Source: Pneumocystis sp. 'macacae'
Taxonomy: Eukaryota; Ascomycota; Pneumocystomycetes; Pneumocystales; Pneumocystaceae
Length of the DNA: 64,000 nucleotides
Reading direction: 5' to 3'
NCBI GenBank assembly: GCA_018127085.1
Contig: CM030720.1
Span: forward strand, 310,001-374,000
The notes under the pieces are model-generated. The model ran no database searches. It saw only the letters and a program-made list of their open reading frames with translations, and was not told where the DNA came from. Positions 1 through 12,470 of the stretch are shown here, piece by piece; the stretch's first letter is position 1; each line of letters begins with the position of its first letter. The position numbers and the translations under genes were made by a program.

Positions 1-200
1 CGCACATAGGTGTATATAGTGTATACAGTGTATATAATGTGTATAGTGTATATAATGTGTATAGTGCGTATAGTGTATAACATATAATGTATAGTGCATA
101 TAGTGCATATAGTGCATACAGCGTGTGTAGCGTGTAAGTGTAGTGCAGTGCAAAGCGCATGTAAAGCGTAGTGTATGCAAAGATGGTGTATAGTGACAGT
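1..200. repeat. TGTATAGTG-like degenerate tandem repeat
   Basis: The first 200 bases are a drifting low-complexity array built from the units GTGTATA, TGTATAGTG and GTGCATA. They include GTATAATGTGTATAGTG and later AGTGCATATAGTGCATATAG. The array ends about 75 bases before the stop codon of the minus-strand INCENP gene, so it lies downstream of that gene. A shorter stretch of the same flavour occurs at about 42905-42942, also at the edge of a GC-rich block. No gene is visible in it. Confidence 0.7.
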
Positions 201-274
201 ATAGTGCGGAATGTATGCGCATACAGGCCGTGCAGAGCGGAGAACAAGGGGCCGAGCGGTGGGCGACGGAGGGA

Positions 275-3200
275 CTAGGCGCGGTAGCCCATTGCCTTGG
301 CATAGTTTTCGATTTCCTGCTCAGTGAGACGGTCCTGGCCCGACCAGTTGGCAGAGGAGCTCCGGGACCTGAAGCGCGAGTGGACTCTTTCCTTGCCCCG
401 GAATATCTCGTCCATCTGGAGGGGCTTCATGGGGCCAAAGATCTGGTCGGGATCTATTTTTGCCTGCATTCTGAGGATCTGGGCAAGCTCAGGAGACTCG
501 GCCCACTGGGGCAGGGAGAGCTTGAACTGCTTCTTCAGCTCGTCGTCGTCAGAGTAGCTGCAAGAGGTGAGCAGAGTGGGTTCCTGAGGGGTGCTTACTC
601 GCTGTCGATTTCAGGGAGCTCGATGGACTCGGATGGGGGGAACTGGTGGGGAATCGAGCAGGCTCTGGAGGAGTCGCCAGCAAACCTAATGTTATCGGAG
701 GAAAACTTCACGGAATCGACTATGGGGCCGGGGGGTTTTGTGGCTTTCAGGGGCAATGGTTGTTGATTGCCTGGGTATCGGTTTTGCAAGGATTTAGTTT
801 GTTTTTGAGGTATGACTTGGAGATGGAAATGCAAACCCTTTTCTTTCGCCTGGGTCCGGGGAAGATGCGGGTCTTTGTTATCATTTTTTGGAGCAGAGAC
901 ATAATTCGAGGCAGCAGCAGCAACATTTTCGTGTGGCTGATCGTCTGTCTTGCGTCTTTTTACTTTTTGGAAGACTGGTTTGTTCGAGGTAGAAAAAGAG
1001 CCCCAGTTTTCCTGTACTAGTTCATCCTGAAGCACTCTTTTAAACAGATTGTTCTCCTTCAGCGGTTCGACATTCCTCCCATTATTATTGATAATATCTT
1101 CAAGAGGTCCTCGAGCCTTTGAAAAATTAACTATAAAAAATCTAACGGGACAATATACATTTTTGTCCAAAGACTTTATACATGTTTTTTTCGCCATAGA
1201 AGATGAATGTTCACCTGCTTCTAATGCAGGTTTCTTTTTTATATCGTTAATCTAAGACGTTAATATACTATACAATTATGTTGTTTATTTACTTTTTCAT
1301 GATGTTTGTGTTGTGCGTCTTCCCGATGCCATTGCTCTTGCCTTTTAGCGTCTTCCTGCTTTTTGAAATTTTCTTGTCTTCTGCGTTCTATTTCTTTTTT
1401 ATGTGCCAACTTCCTGTCTTTTTCCTCTTGTTCCTAGAACCATTTAGTTACGATACCTGCGAATCCAGATCCCCTTAAACCTTTTTTCTAGCAATAGTAG
1501 CCGCAGTAAGTGCTTTAATTCCCTTAGAAGCCACTAATCGTTTTTGCGGCCGTGATTGTGTCAAAATAGAAGATTCTTGAGAGCAAGATATATTGCATTG
1601 TACTGGATCCTTTGTAAGACAGCTTTCTTGGTTTTGAGAAAATTGTGTGCTAAAACCCTGCTTTGATGATGTCCCGAGATCTGTTTTCTGCGCCTTAATT
1701 ATCAATAAATATTCCATATTATAAATAAAAAATCACCTTTCTTTTTTCTGCAAGATCTACTTGTCTTTGAGATGCAGTTGCTACTTTTATAGAGACTGGC
1801 TTATTTTTTATTGCCGAAACAAGATTAAGATTATTTAATTTTGTCTGTTGAGAAGATGAATTTTTTCTTAAATTTTTACATAAGAGTCCTTGAGAACCGA
1901 TTTTATTTACAGTGTTCGTTTCTTCATGAGAAATAGGAACAGGTAAGTTAAATGAAGATTTTTTAACCAAAAACTGAATCTCATCAATACTTGCATCTTT
2001 TCTGGAATCAGAAATTTTTGTAGAATTATGATTGATTTCAGCTATATTATTAGACTCAATATTCGTCTTATATACCGTGTTTTTGAAAATCTCATTACTT
2101 TTTTCCAAATCCATTTTACATTCAGATCCGATTTTAGTTTTTAAGCTGATTTTTTCATCATGCAAATTATTAAAACTTTCCAATGAATGTGCTGAAAACT
2201 TTCCTAAAGAATCTCTTGATGATACCTTTTTTAACGAAGGACTAAAAAAAACAGATGTCGCCTTTCGAATAACTTGGGCCGCAGAATTTTTTGCAGACTG
2301 TATTGCACCTATAACAGAAATAGCTGGTACATTTATAATAGATGGTCGATGCTGAAATGTATCATTTGATTTATCCAAAAACACTTGCTTTTTATCATCA
2401 AAGTCAAGATCACCTCTATTTTCGTTAACACTACAAGAAGATATTCGTCTTTTTTGTTCAACGTTTGTATTTATCGAATCATTTACATCATTTTTTGAAG
2501 ATGTGATTGTTTCATCTAAATTCAAACCAATACTAACATTATCAATAGTATCATTTTTTTTATTTAACTCCATTGAATTGTCATCCAGATCTTTTAATTT
2601 TATTTCTGTATCTGTTTGCGATTTTTGTTCAGTGAAAACAGACTTGAAATGCTCTGATACAGGCTTTACAGTACGAAGAGAACTTAGAGCTTCATGTATC
2701 CTTTGACTACCATTCGTAAATACTGTTTTAAGCCTTTGTTCACTAGCATCAAAATGATCAATTTCATCAAAAATTAATTTTTTTTCTAATGTTCCATCAA
2801 AAACAGAATTTTGTTTTTGTGAAATTCCTAAAGACTTATGATCCAAGACGGGGTTATCCTCTTGTTTCTCATTCTTTAATATCTCAAGTAATTTTGAATC
2901 CAATGTCTTTTGAATTTTCGTAGTTTCACAAAAAGATCCATGCTGAGAAATCCTTTTTCCTAATGACTTTTTTGTATTAAGAGGCTCCCTTGGAGGAAGT
3001 GAAACAAAATTTAACGATGATATCACTACAGGAGAAGCAAATGATGTCATATTAAGTGTATTAGTAGGTGGCGAAAAATGAGAATGCGCCGATGCAGTCT
3101 TAGAATGTACACTAGAACTAGAGATATTTTGAGAATCCAAATGACAAAATTGATCTACATTTTGTACAGGAGATACAAAATTTGTACATTTTGAAGTAAT

Positions 3201-4014
3201 TATAACATCTTTTTTCGATTCTATAGATTCTTGAATATTCGCACTCATTAACGAGTTTTCCAGAGAACAAAAGCTATGCGACAAACCAGATTCAGGATTT
3301 TCATTTTCAGAAAACACACTTTCATGATCTTTTAAAACTCGTGAATGCATTATTTCCAATTTACTGTTTTTCGGGGATTCTTTCATTTTACTAACATCAA
3401 GAATCTCGTCATCTACATCCACTTCATCTTCCTCAGTAATCATTTCCATAACTCTAGAAGATGAATCATATTTCAAATTTATATTTTGCTCATTGTTAGT
3501 CTCCATTATTGAAAAAGCATCATTACAAGTTTCTCTTAAAATATCATCATCATAATCAATATCTATATTTTCAGAAAGATTGGTAGATTCATCTTCCTTC
3601 AAATTTTCTGATGAAGAGACAATAGCAAATCCTATATTTTTAAATAATATGGGCTGCCATATAGAATATGGTTGAGAAACAGTATTATATGAATCCTGAA
3701 AATTATAAGCATAGAAAATAAAAAAAAAGGCTTAAAACCTTTCCATAAGATAACAATTGCTGTGTACAAAGAGGACTGAGTATCTTGAAATTACCACAAA
3801 ATGCACTGAAATAATCAGTTACAAAAAATACTCAAATAAAGAAACACCTTTCACAAAAATTAACAACATCCTCCATATATTCATTGATCCACTCTAAACT
3901 CTCAACAACAGCCAAAAAAAAATTATCTAATTTTTCATTTGACAAATCAGAAAGATATTTTATTTCTTGAAAAACCCAAGACGAACTACCGATTTCATTC
4001 GGGTCAACTTTCAT
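275..4014 (-). CDS. Inner centromere protein INCENP (Pic1/Sli15), chromosomal passenger complex scaffold
   Basis: INCENP bridges Aurora kinase to the Survivin/Borealin module at centromeres and the spindle midzone. Seven exons join in phase by eye: 4014-3848, 3775-3739, 3695-1737, 1693-1481, 1433-1293, 1251-599 and 557-275, giving about 1150 residues. The N-terminal exon has the acidic, aromatic look of the Survivin/Borealin-binding segment (LEWINEYMEDVV). A long Ser/Asn/Asp-rich disordered middle follows. Exon 5 is a charged single-helix stretch (EERDR/KQEDAKRQEQ type), and the last exon carries the IN-box (QWAESPEL, KIDPDQIFGP, PLQMDEIF) that binds and activates Aurora. The reading frame upstream of the ATG at 4014 stays open for about 25 codons, so an upstream exon is possible. 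The last two exons are clearly more GC-rich than the rest. Confidence 0.88.
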
Positions 4015-4624
4015 ACTAGAAAGTGCCCAAAACCTTTGAATAAGCTCTTCTTTATAACCTTTTAAAATTCTAGGTTTTATCTTAATGTATTTTTAATACG
4101 TTCGATTCAAAACATCTCAAGAAAATCACGTGCATGTATATCTAGACATTATATACTTGATTTTGTTTAACCTAAAATATTTTAAAAATGAAACAATATT
4201 ACTACTATTTAGAAACAAAAAATAATATTTAAATACTATTTTATAAAAAGAACACTTCCTTTTTATATTATTGAATATAAAATATTAAGCCATTTTATTT
4301 AACCCAGAAACGTAACACATTATTTTATAAAAAATAACTATAATAATACAAAATAAGGAAAATATTATATGATACTATGAAATATTCCTCTTAAATAAAA
4401 ATATGTTAAACAAATTCTAGGAAAACTTAAAGATTTTGTAACAATTAAATAGAATTATTAAGCCCAAAAATTTACATATATATTTATAATTAAACAATAA
4501 AAACTCCACCTTATTAATAACCAACTCTCCCAAGATGCATTAACTACAACATAAATCAAGTTTATATGATTTTTAAACCCAATATTAAATGTTCCTAAAT
4601 ATATAATAGTATTAACTATACAAC
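4015..4624. other. AT-rich intergenic stretch, no gene seen
   Basis: This is about 600 bases of AT-rich DNA between the 5' end of INCENP and the 3' end of PRP16, both on the minus strand. It should hold the INCENP promoter and PRP16 terminator. I see no conserved open frame or RNA gene. Confidence 0.6.
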
Positions 4625-7600
4625 TTAAAAACCCCTAAATCTTCTAGGAGTTTCACTTCCTTTTAATCCCTTTCTATTCAAACCAGGGGTCGCTATTCTA
4701 GCAGCAGCAATAGCAGATTCTTTTATACGCAATGCCTCTTTTTGCTTATCTTCTTTTAATTGCATTTGCCTTTCTCTCTCAGCCTGTATTTCAGCCTCAT
4801 ATTCTAATTTTCTAGATATAATACGCTCAGTAGCCTTTTTAGATATACTATATCCTGAAAAAATTAATTTAGTCTTATTAATTTATATTCTTAACCTTTT
4901 TCCTTAACAGAATAAAACATTCCACCAAGCTCTGCTAGCCAGTAAGGATCAACAGATGTTACAACACTCATATATTCTTTTGATGTTAATATCAACTCAT
5001 GATATATTACATAATCAGGAAGATAACCCAACCCATAAAGAGAAGATGTAGGATGCAAATGGCATGGCATTCCGGACCGAATATGCACATATTCTCCTAT
5101 TCCTTTAACCCTTGCAGCATGATGAAAATATCCTGAACAAATACATTTTCGAACAACATCCCAATCAGATCCACAAGAAACATATTTCATCTTTTGAAAT
5201 TTCATAATATCCATTAATTGTTGACGAATTTCACGTGCTTAATCAAATTAAATCTTATATTTTAACATAAAACTAGCCCACCTCTACGCATTACTTTTGG
5301 ATGCAAAAAATGTTTCATACACCATTCATCACGATAACCATTAGATTTCCATTGAGAATAGACATGTAATAACGTAAGATGATCAGATTCAGGGACAAAA
5401 AACTTTTCTCTAGCAGCATCACTTTCTTCTTGTCTTTCTTTAGGTCTATAAAAAACAGGGGGAACAGAAAGCATTGAAACTATAGTTAGCATTTCTTCTG
5501 TACATCCATAATCTTCAGATGCTATTATTAATTTTGAAAGAGGAGGATCCATGGGAAAAGAAGACATTCTTTGCCTAATATAGTTAACAAAATAAAAATA
5601 TAAAAAATTGTCAAAATACCCCAAGGGAGTCAAATTCCCAATATTATCAACTGCTCCTAACGTCCATAAATCAAACAAACTTGACATTATTGTATCTTCA
5701 GGAGGAGGATCCATAAAATCAAAATTAAGTAGATCTTTAACACCAAGAGACTTAAGTAATAATATTGTATTAGCCAAATTAGTACGCTGAATCTCTGGTA
5801 TAGTCTGTATATAAAGCTCATTCTGAAATGCAGCTTCTGTATATAAACGATACGCAATTCCAGCTCCTGTACGACCAGCTCTTCCCGATCTTTGATTAGA
5901 ATTTGCCTGAGATATGGGAGTTATTTGAAGTGCATCCATGCCCATTCTTGAATTATAAACTTTTAATTTACAATAACCAGAATCAACAACATACATAATA
6001 CCATCCACTAAAATATTATTAAAAAAAAAAAAAATCAGAATTTATTACATGTTAATGATGTCTCTGCTATATTTGTTGCAACAATGACTTTTCGAGCATT
6101 ATTTTCAGCACGTTCAAATATTTTTGCTTGAAGATCAGCAGGCATTTGCGAATAAATAGGTAATACTAATAATTTAGGTGGATTGTCAAGCTGCTCTAAC
6201 CGTTCTGCAATAACTTGACAAGTAATTTCAATATCTTCTTGACCTGTCATAAATACTAATATATCACCTGGTGGATGTGATAAATGAATAGTAAGCACCT
6301 GTTTAACTGCACTATCAACATAATCCTCACATGGTGACTTAGAAAACAAAATATCTACAGGAAAAGTACGCCCTGGTATATTGAATTGAGGAGCATTGCC
6401 AAAAAAACGCGAAAACCGTTCAGCATTTAATGTTGCAGATGTAACAATAAGTTTTAAATCTTTTCTTCTAGTCAATATATTTTTTATTAGCCCTAATAGA
6501 ATATCCGTATTAAGCGATCTCTCATGCGCCTCATCCATAATAATACATGAATATTTGCCCAAATCCAAATCTACAAGTGATTCACGTAATAAAACGCCAT
6601 CAGTCATATCTAAAATAAATTAGTGAAAAATCAACATTTTAAAATACAAACATTTAATAACCGTATCAGGGCCTGTACAATCCTCAAAACGGATAGAATA
6701 ACCAACAACAGTGCCTAATTTCACCATCATTTCTTCACTAACACGTTTTGCGACACTCATAGCAGCAACTCTTCGAGGCTGCGTACATCCAATCAAACCA
6801 TAACTAGAATAACCATCCTCATGCAAAAATTGAGTTAATTGCGTGGTTTTCCCAGACCCTGTTTCACCTATTACAATTGTTACTTGATTTTCTCTTATAA
6901 CATTCAAAAGATCTTCACGGACGGCAAATGCAGGTAAATATTCCCTTTGCTCTTTTAAAGATTTTCCACGAGAAAACTCACTTGCTGCCTCTGATTTTTT
7001 CATATAAGTTAAAAATTTATTACTTTCTTTAACATTTATGTCATCTCCGTTTAATTTTTGTTTGGATCTGGCCTCTTCAATTTTGTCTTTGACCTCATCC
7101 CTAATATTCATTAAATTCCCTAAAGTAGTCCCAGCAAGATTTGCAACTTCAGCAGTTGCTTTCATTCTTTCTAAAAGCTCCCTACGCTCCTTTACAAGTA
7201 ATGATCCTTTACGTGCAAAAACAGCCATATCACTTTGAGGATCTTTAACAGCAGAAACAGGATCCTGTTGTTTAGTAAAAACTTGCCTACCATCAAGGAA
7301 TAATGGTTTCAAATCATGAACCAAAAGATGAACTCTATTTTGATTTTCATCTTCAAAATCCATATCAACATAAGAACGTTGCGCTACACCAGATGTAAGC
7401 ATTCGATTCATTTCCCAATGGTCATTCTCTCTATTAAACTCTCTTTGTTTTGCAGATATCCTTTTAGTTTTTTTTTTAAGCAACATCTCATTTTGACTCT
7501 TTTCCTGATCTTCAAACTGAAAAAAAGGATTATGTACTTCATCTCCGTAAACATTTCCAAACTCATCCGTATTATACCAATCACGGTCAATTTTTGCCAA

Positions 7601-8688
7601 ATTATTTTCCCATTCTACTACATCATAATCATTTTTCATACTTTTGTCTGAATAAAGCAATTCTTGATTATCCAACACGGAACAAGTAACTCTAGGAGTG
7701 CTAACATATCCGAACTTACTCATTCCATTTGTATTTATATGCAAACTTGTGTCTCTTTCATTGTATTTTAAGAAATTTCTTTTATTAGATACCTCAATAT
7801 TCTTCGATAAAAATTTCTTTTTTGGAAAATTTTCGCCAAACAATGAATTATTGTTTTCATCAAAATGCCCAATATTATGATTTTCATGGTTGTTATAATT
7901 TGATGACATCTTTTTCTCAAATGACCCACCTATTTACCATAAGTACTTTAAAAACTATTTATGCTAGAGCACTAATACCCTTTTTACTCTCATATCTTGA
8001 TCTATAATTTTTTAAACTCTCTTTAGAGGCTTCAGTAAGCCCTGAACCACAACTAGGCGTATCAATTCGACGAATACGTGCATTATTTCTAGAGCTAAAA
8101 GAATTTTCAATCTTCTTAGAAAATGGAACTTTAAACTCAATTTTATCAGATTCTGAATATTCAGAGTCGATATCTGATGATGGTCGTTTAACAGATCCCT
8201 CTGTTTTTAACGTCATTTCATTCCTTTTTTTTTGAGCAAGTTTATCCAAACCAAGGAGTGAATGACGAATAGAATTATGAGGCATATGTGTATCAGACAT
8301 TGAAAGACTCGATGGCAAAAGACCTCCTACCATAGAATTTAACGATACAGGAAGTTGATCTATATCAGAAGAAAAAGTAGTAGACTGTTTTATTCATTAG
8401 TATTATTAAAGAAAGCAGGGACAATATTACGGGAATAGAAACATTAGTTTCCGACAAATTTAACCATTCCTGTCGAATATCTTTCCATAACATCTCGGCA
8501 ACTTCATCACTAAATCTACCAAATGTTTGAATTGCCTTAATAAAAGAAGCTATATCATGTATCTCTAAAGCTAAAGAAAGAACTCTCTGTGCAAGAACAT
8601 CATTCGGATTAATTAAATTAAGGTATCTTGAAAGTCGAATAGCAATCGTATGTGTAAACGCATCTCCAAATCCAGGAAAAGAACCCAT
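4625..8688 (-). CDS. DEAH-box pre-mRNA splicing helicase Prp16 (DHX38)
   Basis: Prp16 is the ATP-dependent RNA helicase that remodels the spliceosome after the first catalytic step. The N-terminal exons carry the fungal Prp16 head ([11 protein letters not shown] at the chosen start, then [12 protein letters not shown] and [12 protein letters not shown]). The linker is diagnostic of Prp16 ([43 protein letters not shown]). Helicase motifs follow in order: [37 protein letters not shown] and [12 protein letters not shown], then the helicase-associated C-terminal domain. A 45-base in-frame intron lies in the LTPLG/QRMSSFP segment near 5600 and would be missed by simple reading. The last exon (about 4860-4625) is Lys/Glu/Arg-rich and ends RRFRGF. 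The open frame continues upstream of 8688 only through a GTG, so the ATG at 8688 is preferred. Confidence 0.93.
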
Positions 8689-8912
8689 TTTAAAAATAAA
8701 CACACGGTTCACTGAAAAATATATGGAAAAAGAAAGATTCTCAATATGTCTTTTTCTTTACCATTTTATGATTAAAATCTGTCTTTTTTTGATTTTTTAA
8801 AAATTGTTATCTATAAAAACGACAATCGCTAGTAACAATAAATCTCTAAAAATAACCAGCTTCTAAATATATTTAAATGTAAAATAGTTCTATAAAAAGA
8901 ATTTATATAATA

Positions 8913-9703
8913 ATGAGTATATTATTAATAAGAAGAAACGAGTTTTTAAAAAGATATTTAAAAAATATATATTTTAAAGAACAGAACCACATATTTTTAC
9001 AATTTTATTCTGATCAATCAAATGTTAAAGAAAAAATAAAAGAAAAACAATATTTTCAGAATAGACATTTAACAAAGGATGAAAAAGACATTATTCGTCG
9101 CTACCTAAGAGTTAATCATGCAGGAAATTATTTCTTTTTCAAGAAAAAAAAAAAATAATATATATAGGTGAACTTGGTGCCAATCAAATTTATAAAGGCC
9201 AATATTTTATTTTATCAAAAACAAAACCGGAAATTGCTCATGTTATCATGGATATGTGGAATCAAGAAAAAGAACACCTTGAAACATTTGAAGAACTTCT
9301 TTTAAAATATAAAGTAAAACCAACTATACTAAAACATTTTTGTGAAATATTAGGATTTATGTTAGGTGCAGGAACCGCACTTTTAGGAACAAAGACAGCA
9401 ATGGCGTGCACAGAAGCAGTAGAAATGATAGTTGGGGAGCATTATAATAATCAATTAAGGGAAACAATGAATTTACGAGGATATAGTGTGGAAATAGATT
9501 ATTTACGTAAAAAAATCAAAGAATTTCGTGATGATGAATTAGAACATCTTAATACTGCTGTCAATGATTGGAACTCTAAGGATTCTTTTGCTTACAACAT
9601 AATAACGAATATAATTAAGGTCTATAGCCTTTTTTTTGAAAAATGATTTATTATATATTAGGCAGGATGCATTGGAGCAATTTGGCTATGCAAAAGAATT
9701 TAA
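8913..9703 (+). CDS. COQ7: 5-demethoxyubiquinone hydroxylase COQ7/CAT5
   Basis: COQ7 is the mitochondrial di-iron enzyme that hydroxylates demethoxyubiquinone in coenzyme Q synthesis. The mature domain starts at LTKDEKDIIRRYLRVNHAG and shows the iron-ligand ExxH pattern: E in GELGANQIYKGQ, EKEHLETFEELL, CTEAVEMIVGEHYNNQL and DDELEHLNTAVNDW. The final exon (9662-9703) gives AGCIGAIWLCKRI, the usual C-terminus, after an intron starting GTCTAT. The first intron is odd: to restore HAG/ELGANQIY, bases 9124-9167 must be removed, and they begin GA rather than GT and end AG. Read through, the frame hits a stop in a poly-A run. The promoter is shared with divergent PRP16 in the 224-base gap at 8689-8912. 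The N-terminus, with Arg/Lys and no acidic start, fits a mitochondrial presequence. Confidence 0.9.
9124..9167 (+). other. Apparent non-canonical GA-AG intron in COQ7
   Basis: This is a 44-base segment, typical of intron size here. It splits the codon of the conserved HAG and carries in-frame stop codons. Its 5' end reads CAG/GAAATT and its 3' end ATATAG/GTGAAC. Joining 9123 to 9168 gives exactly the family sequence HAGELGANQIYKG. No GT or GC donor nearby restores the frame. A base error or polymorphism at donor position 2 is the simplest alternative. Confidence 0.55.
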
Positions 9704-10106
9704 ATAAAACCCTATAATTCATGATCTAATATCGTATAAACTACATTATAACCTCTTAAATACAGACTACTATTTAACAATTAAGCATAATATTAATATA
9801 GAGATAATATTTTATAATTGCAACTGTTTCTTGTTTAATACAATTACAATAATGTAAAATCATTCAACTCAAATAATTAATTACCGAAAATATATAGTTT
9901 TATAGATTAATAACTTCATAAATCTAATAGAAATATAAAAATAACTTTTAATTTTTAGCTAGCAACATAATATATGTCTTGAATCATATATAATAACAAA
10001 AACCATAACTTATCTATTTCTTATTCAAAAATCAATATCTCGAAATTTCATAATTTCAATGTTTTCTATAATTATCTAAATAAAAATGCATTTAGAAATC
10101 TTAAAC
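9704..10106. other. AT-rich intergenic stretch between convergent genes
   Basis: This is about 400 bases between the COQ7 stop (plus) and the transporter stop (minus), so it holds two 3' ends. It is AT-rich with no open frame of note and no RNA gene seen. Confidence 0.6.
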
Positions 10107-12081
10107 TTACTTCAATTCATCCGAAAACTTATATACATTATCATTATAAACTTCCTGCTTAATCCTATTAAGATGAATATCTTTCATAAACATAACACAA
10201 AATAACATTGGAATAGTACACATAGCGGAAGAAATATAAAGAACTTTCATTAAATCATTGTACGCTAAAATAATAGCCATTCTTCCTAACGTCCCCTTCA
10301 CAAATTTGGGGTATTGATCAAGAATAAAAGGACTTCCAATAATTAACGTATAATCACTTGAAGTTAAAAATATATTTAAACGTTCAGAATAAATTTTTAG
10401 CATCTTTGGAAGAAGACTAGACCACATAATACCCGAAATTGCAGATCCAATTGCACCACCTAGTGATGCTAACTTAGATTTTATTAACAATAAATATATG
10501 TAATAATTAAGCATACCGTTAGAAACAATGTAGTATTAACGACAACTTCTAGTACATGTTAGTATCAAACAGAAACTAATTATTAAATTACGTTGACGAC
10601 ATGATACTGTTTGAATTCCAATTAAAGCAGACATATTATAAATTCCCCCACTAATACCAATTATAGCTTGAGAAATAGTCATCTCTATCACAGACTCATC
10701 AACCCTAAGATTATATATCATATATACTATTCCAATCATATAAATTGGAGATCCAATATAAATAAAAAAGTTATATCTCTTATTATATTTAACAAATATA
10801 CCAACGAATATAGCAACAATAGTTGAAGTAAATGAAAATACATTACTAAAAAAACTAGTTATAATGTAGTATAAAAACAATGTAAAGAATATACTTTAGA
10901 TATCCAACTCTTTTAATAGAATTAGATTTAGTAACATATAAATAAGTACTGAAATAATTATTGTAAAGATAAAATCCCATAAAATAAAAAAATGATGAAA
11001 AATAACCAGATCCTATCATTCCCAATTTAAATGAAGTAATATCAAAAATAGGATATTTTGCATAAAAACACTCCCATAAAGGAAATATCACACACAAGAT
11101 AGTCACTATAACAAATATTGTAATAATATATAATGATTTGACATCATAAAAAATAGGAAATTCATGAATTAACTGGAATAAAAGCATAATAAGTCCAAAA
11201 GATAGTATCATAATTCCAACAAGATCAAGTTCAATAAAAATTCTTTTCATAGAAAAAGTTATTGATCCATCATTATTTTCTAAAGACAACATGCGTATTC
11301 CCTCAGATCTGAATTGACCTAAATACAACACTATAATTACTGGAAGAGAACCTATAGAAAGAACAACAGCCCATATACCATAACCCAATCTCCATTGTTC
11401 ACTAGCCGGTTCTGGCAAATAAATGTTTTGCGCTAAACTTGGACCCACCCAAACATTAATAAGAAGAGGAATATCAAGTATACTATTCAAGAGCCCTCGA
11501 TTCAAGAAATTAGACATATCTATTAAAAATTTAATAATAATTTTATCTAGAAAATAATTAATACTCACCAGAAATAATAATTTGCTGAAGAATCTGAATA
11601 CCAGTACTACCAATTGTATGAAGTATAGATGATATAATAAACGTAACAATATTTGTACTCATCATATACATCATGCATCCTATTTTAAATTAAAAAAAGA
11701 AACCATTGTATTTAAAAAACCCATATCATATAGCAAAAGAGAAAAACAAAAACCTTCTATACGTCCAAATATAACACCTAGTTTCGCCATTTGTTGTTTT
11801 ACAACAGCATACAAAACCCCATTGATTGTATTAATTAAAGGAATTAACGAGTTTTTACCAAAATATGAGGTTGCAGGAACAATCAAATTAGATGTTGTTT
11901 GTGATTCTAACGAAATACAATACGTCATAACAAAAACACTAAACAAATATTTATCAATTCATATTTTTATACGAAAAATCTACCTGATATAAACAATAGC
12001 AAAGGATTGTCTATTTGATATTGTTTTGAAATAATGAACATCAGTAATATCATTGCGAACTTCATGGCCTAAAAGATACAT
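10107..12081 (-). CDS. MFS transporter of the siderophore-iron/heme (ARN/Sit/Str) family
   Basis: This is a multi-spanning plasma- or vacuolar-membrane permease, likely for a siderophore or heme. The order of segments matches the ARN/Str family: an opening helix (SVFVMTYCISLESQTTSN), a loop with ATSYFGKNSLIPLINTING, a segment with AKLGVIFGRIEGF, then LINVWVGPSLAQ, EQWRLGYGIWAVVLS, several hydrophobic helices and a late helix with GSAISGIMWSSLLPK. At least four short introns are needed. The first joins a 5' exon beginning at the ATG at 12081 (MYLLGHEVRND) to the next at SVFVMTYC, with phase fitting. Upstream of that ATG the frame meets a stop, but another upstream exon cannot be excluded. Substrate assignment is family-level only: the same family includes triacetylfusarinine, ferrichrome and heme carriers. 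Confidence 0.75.
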
Positions 12082-12470
12082 TTCCTCAGAGTTAACATCT
12101 TTAAACAGGTTAAAAAATTCACTATTTCTTCAAAAACCTCAAACCAGAAATCATTTTTTAAAAAAAAAGAAAATCTCCTATAAAAAAAAAATAAAAAATA
12201 AAAACATATCCTATGCCATAAATTGTACCAAATATACTATTTCTGCAATTTCTTTAAACAAAAAATATACATTTAATACATTTAATAATAAAGGGCTATC
12301 GTAAATAAACAACTCGTACAAAAAAAAAACATACGAAAAAAAAAAAAAACAAAAAAACTAATATAGAATAAAGTTTATATTTTATATAAATCATACCAAT
12401 TTATATTTTATATATACAGATCATACCAATTCATATTATTTCTATATGATTACATAATTTTTTTGTAAAA
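12082..12470. other. AT-rich intergenic stretch, no gene seen
   Basis: This is about 390 bases between the transporter 5' end and the SUN-protein stop. It holds poly-A runs near 12320-12350 and a repeated TCATACCAATT(T/C)ATATT pair near 12390-12440. The open frame on the plus strand here is low-complexity and looks spurious. Confidence 0.55.

Noticed and set aside
5575..5640. Insertion of aromatic residues in the Prp16 helicase
   Set aside because: It is a 45-base in-frame intron with GTATTT donor and TTAG acceptor; removing it restores LTPLGQRMSSFP.
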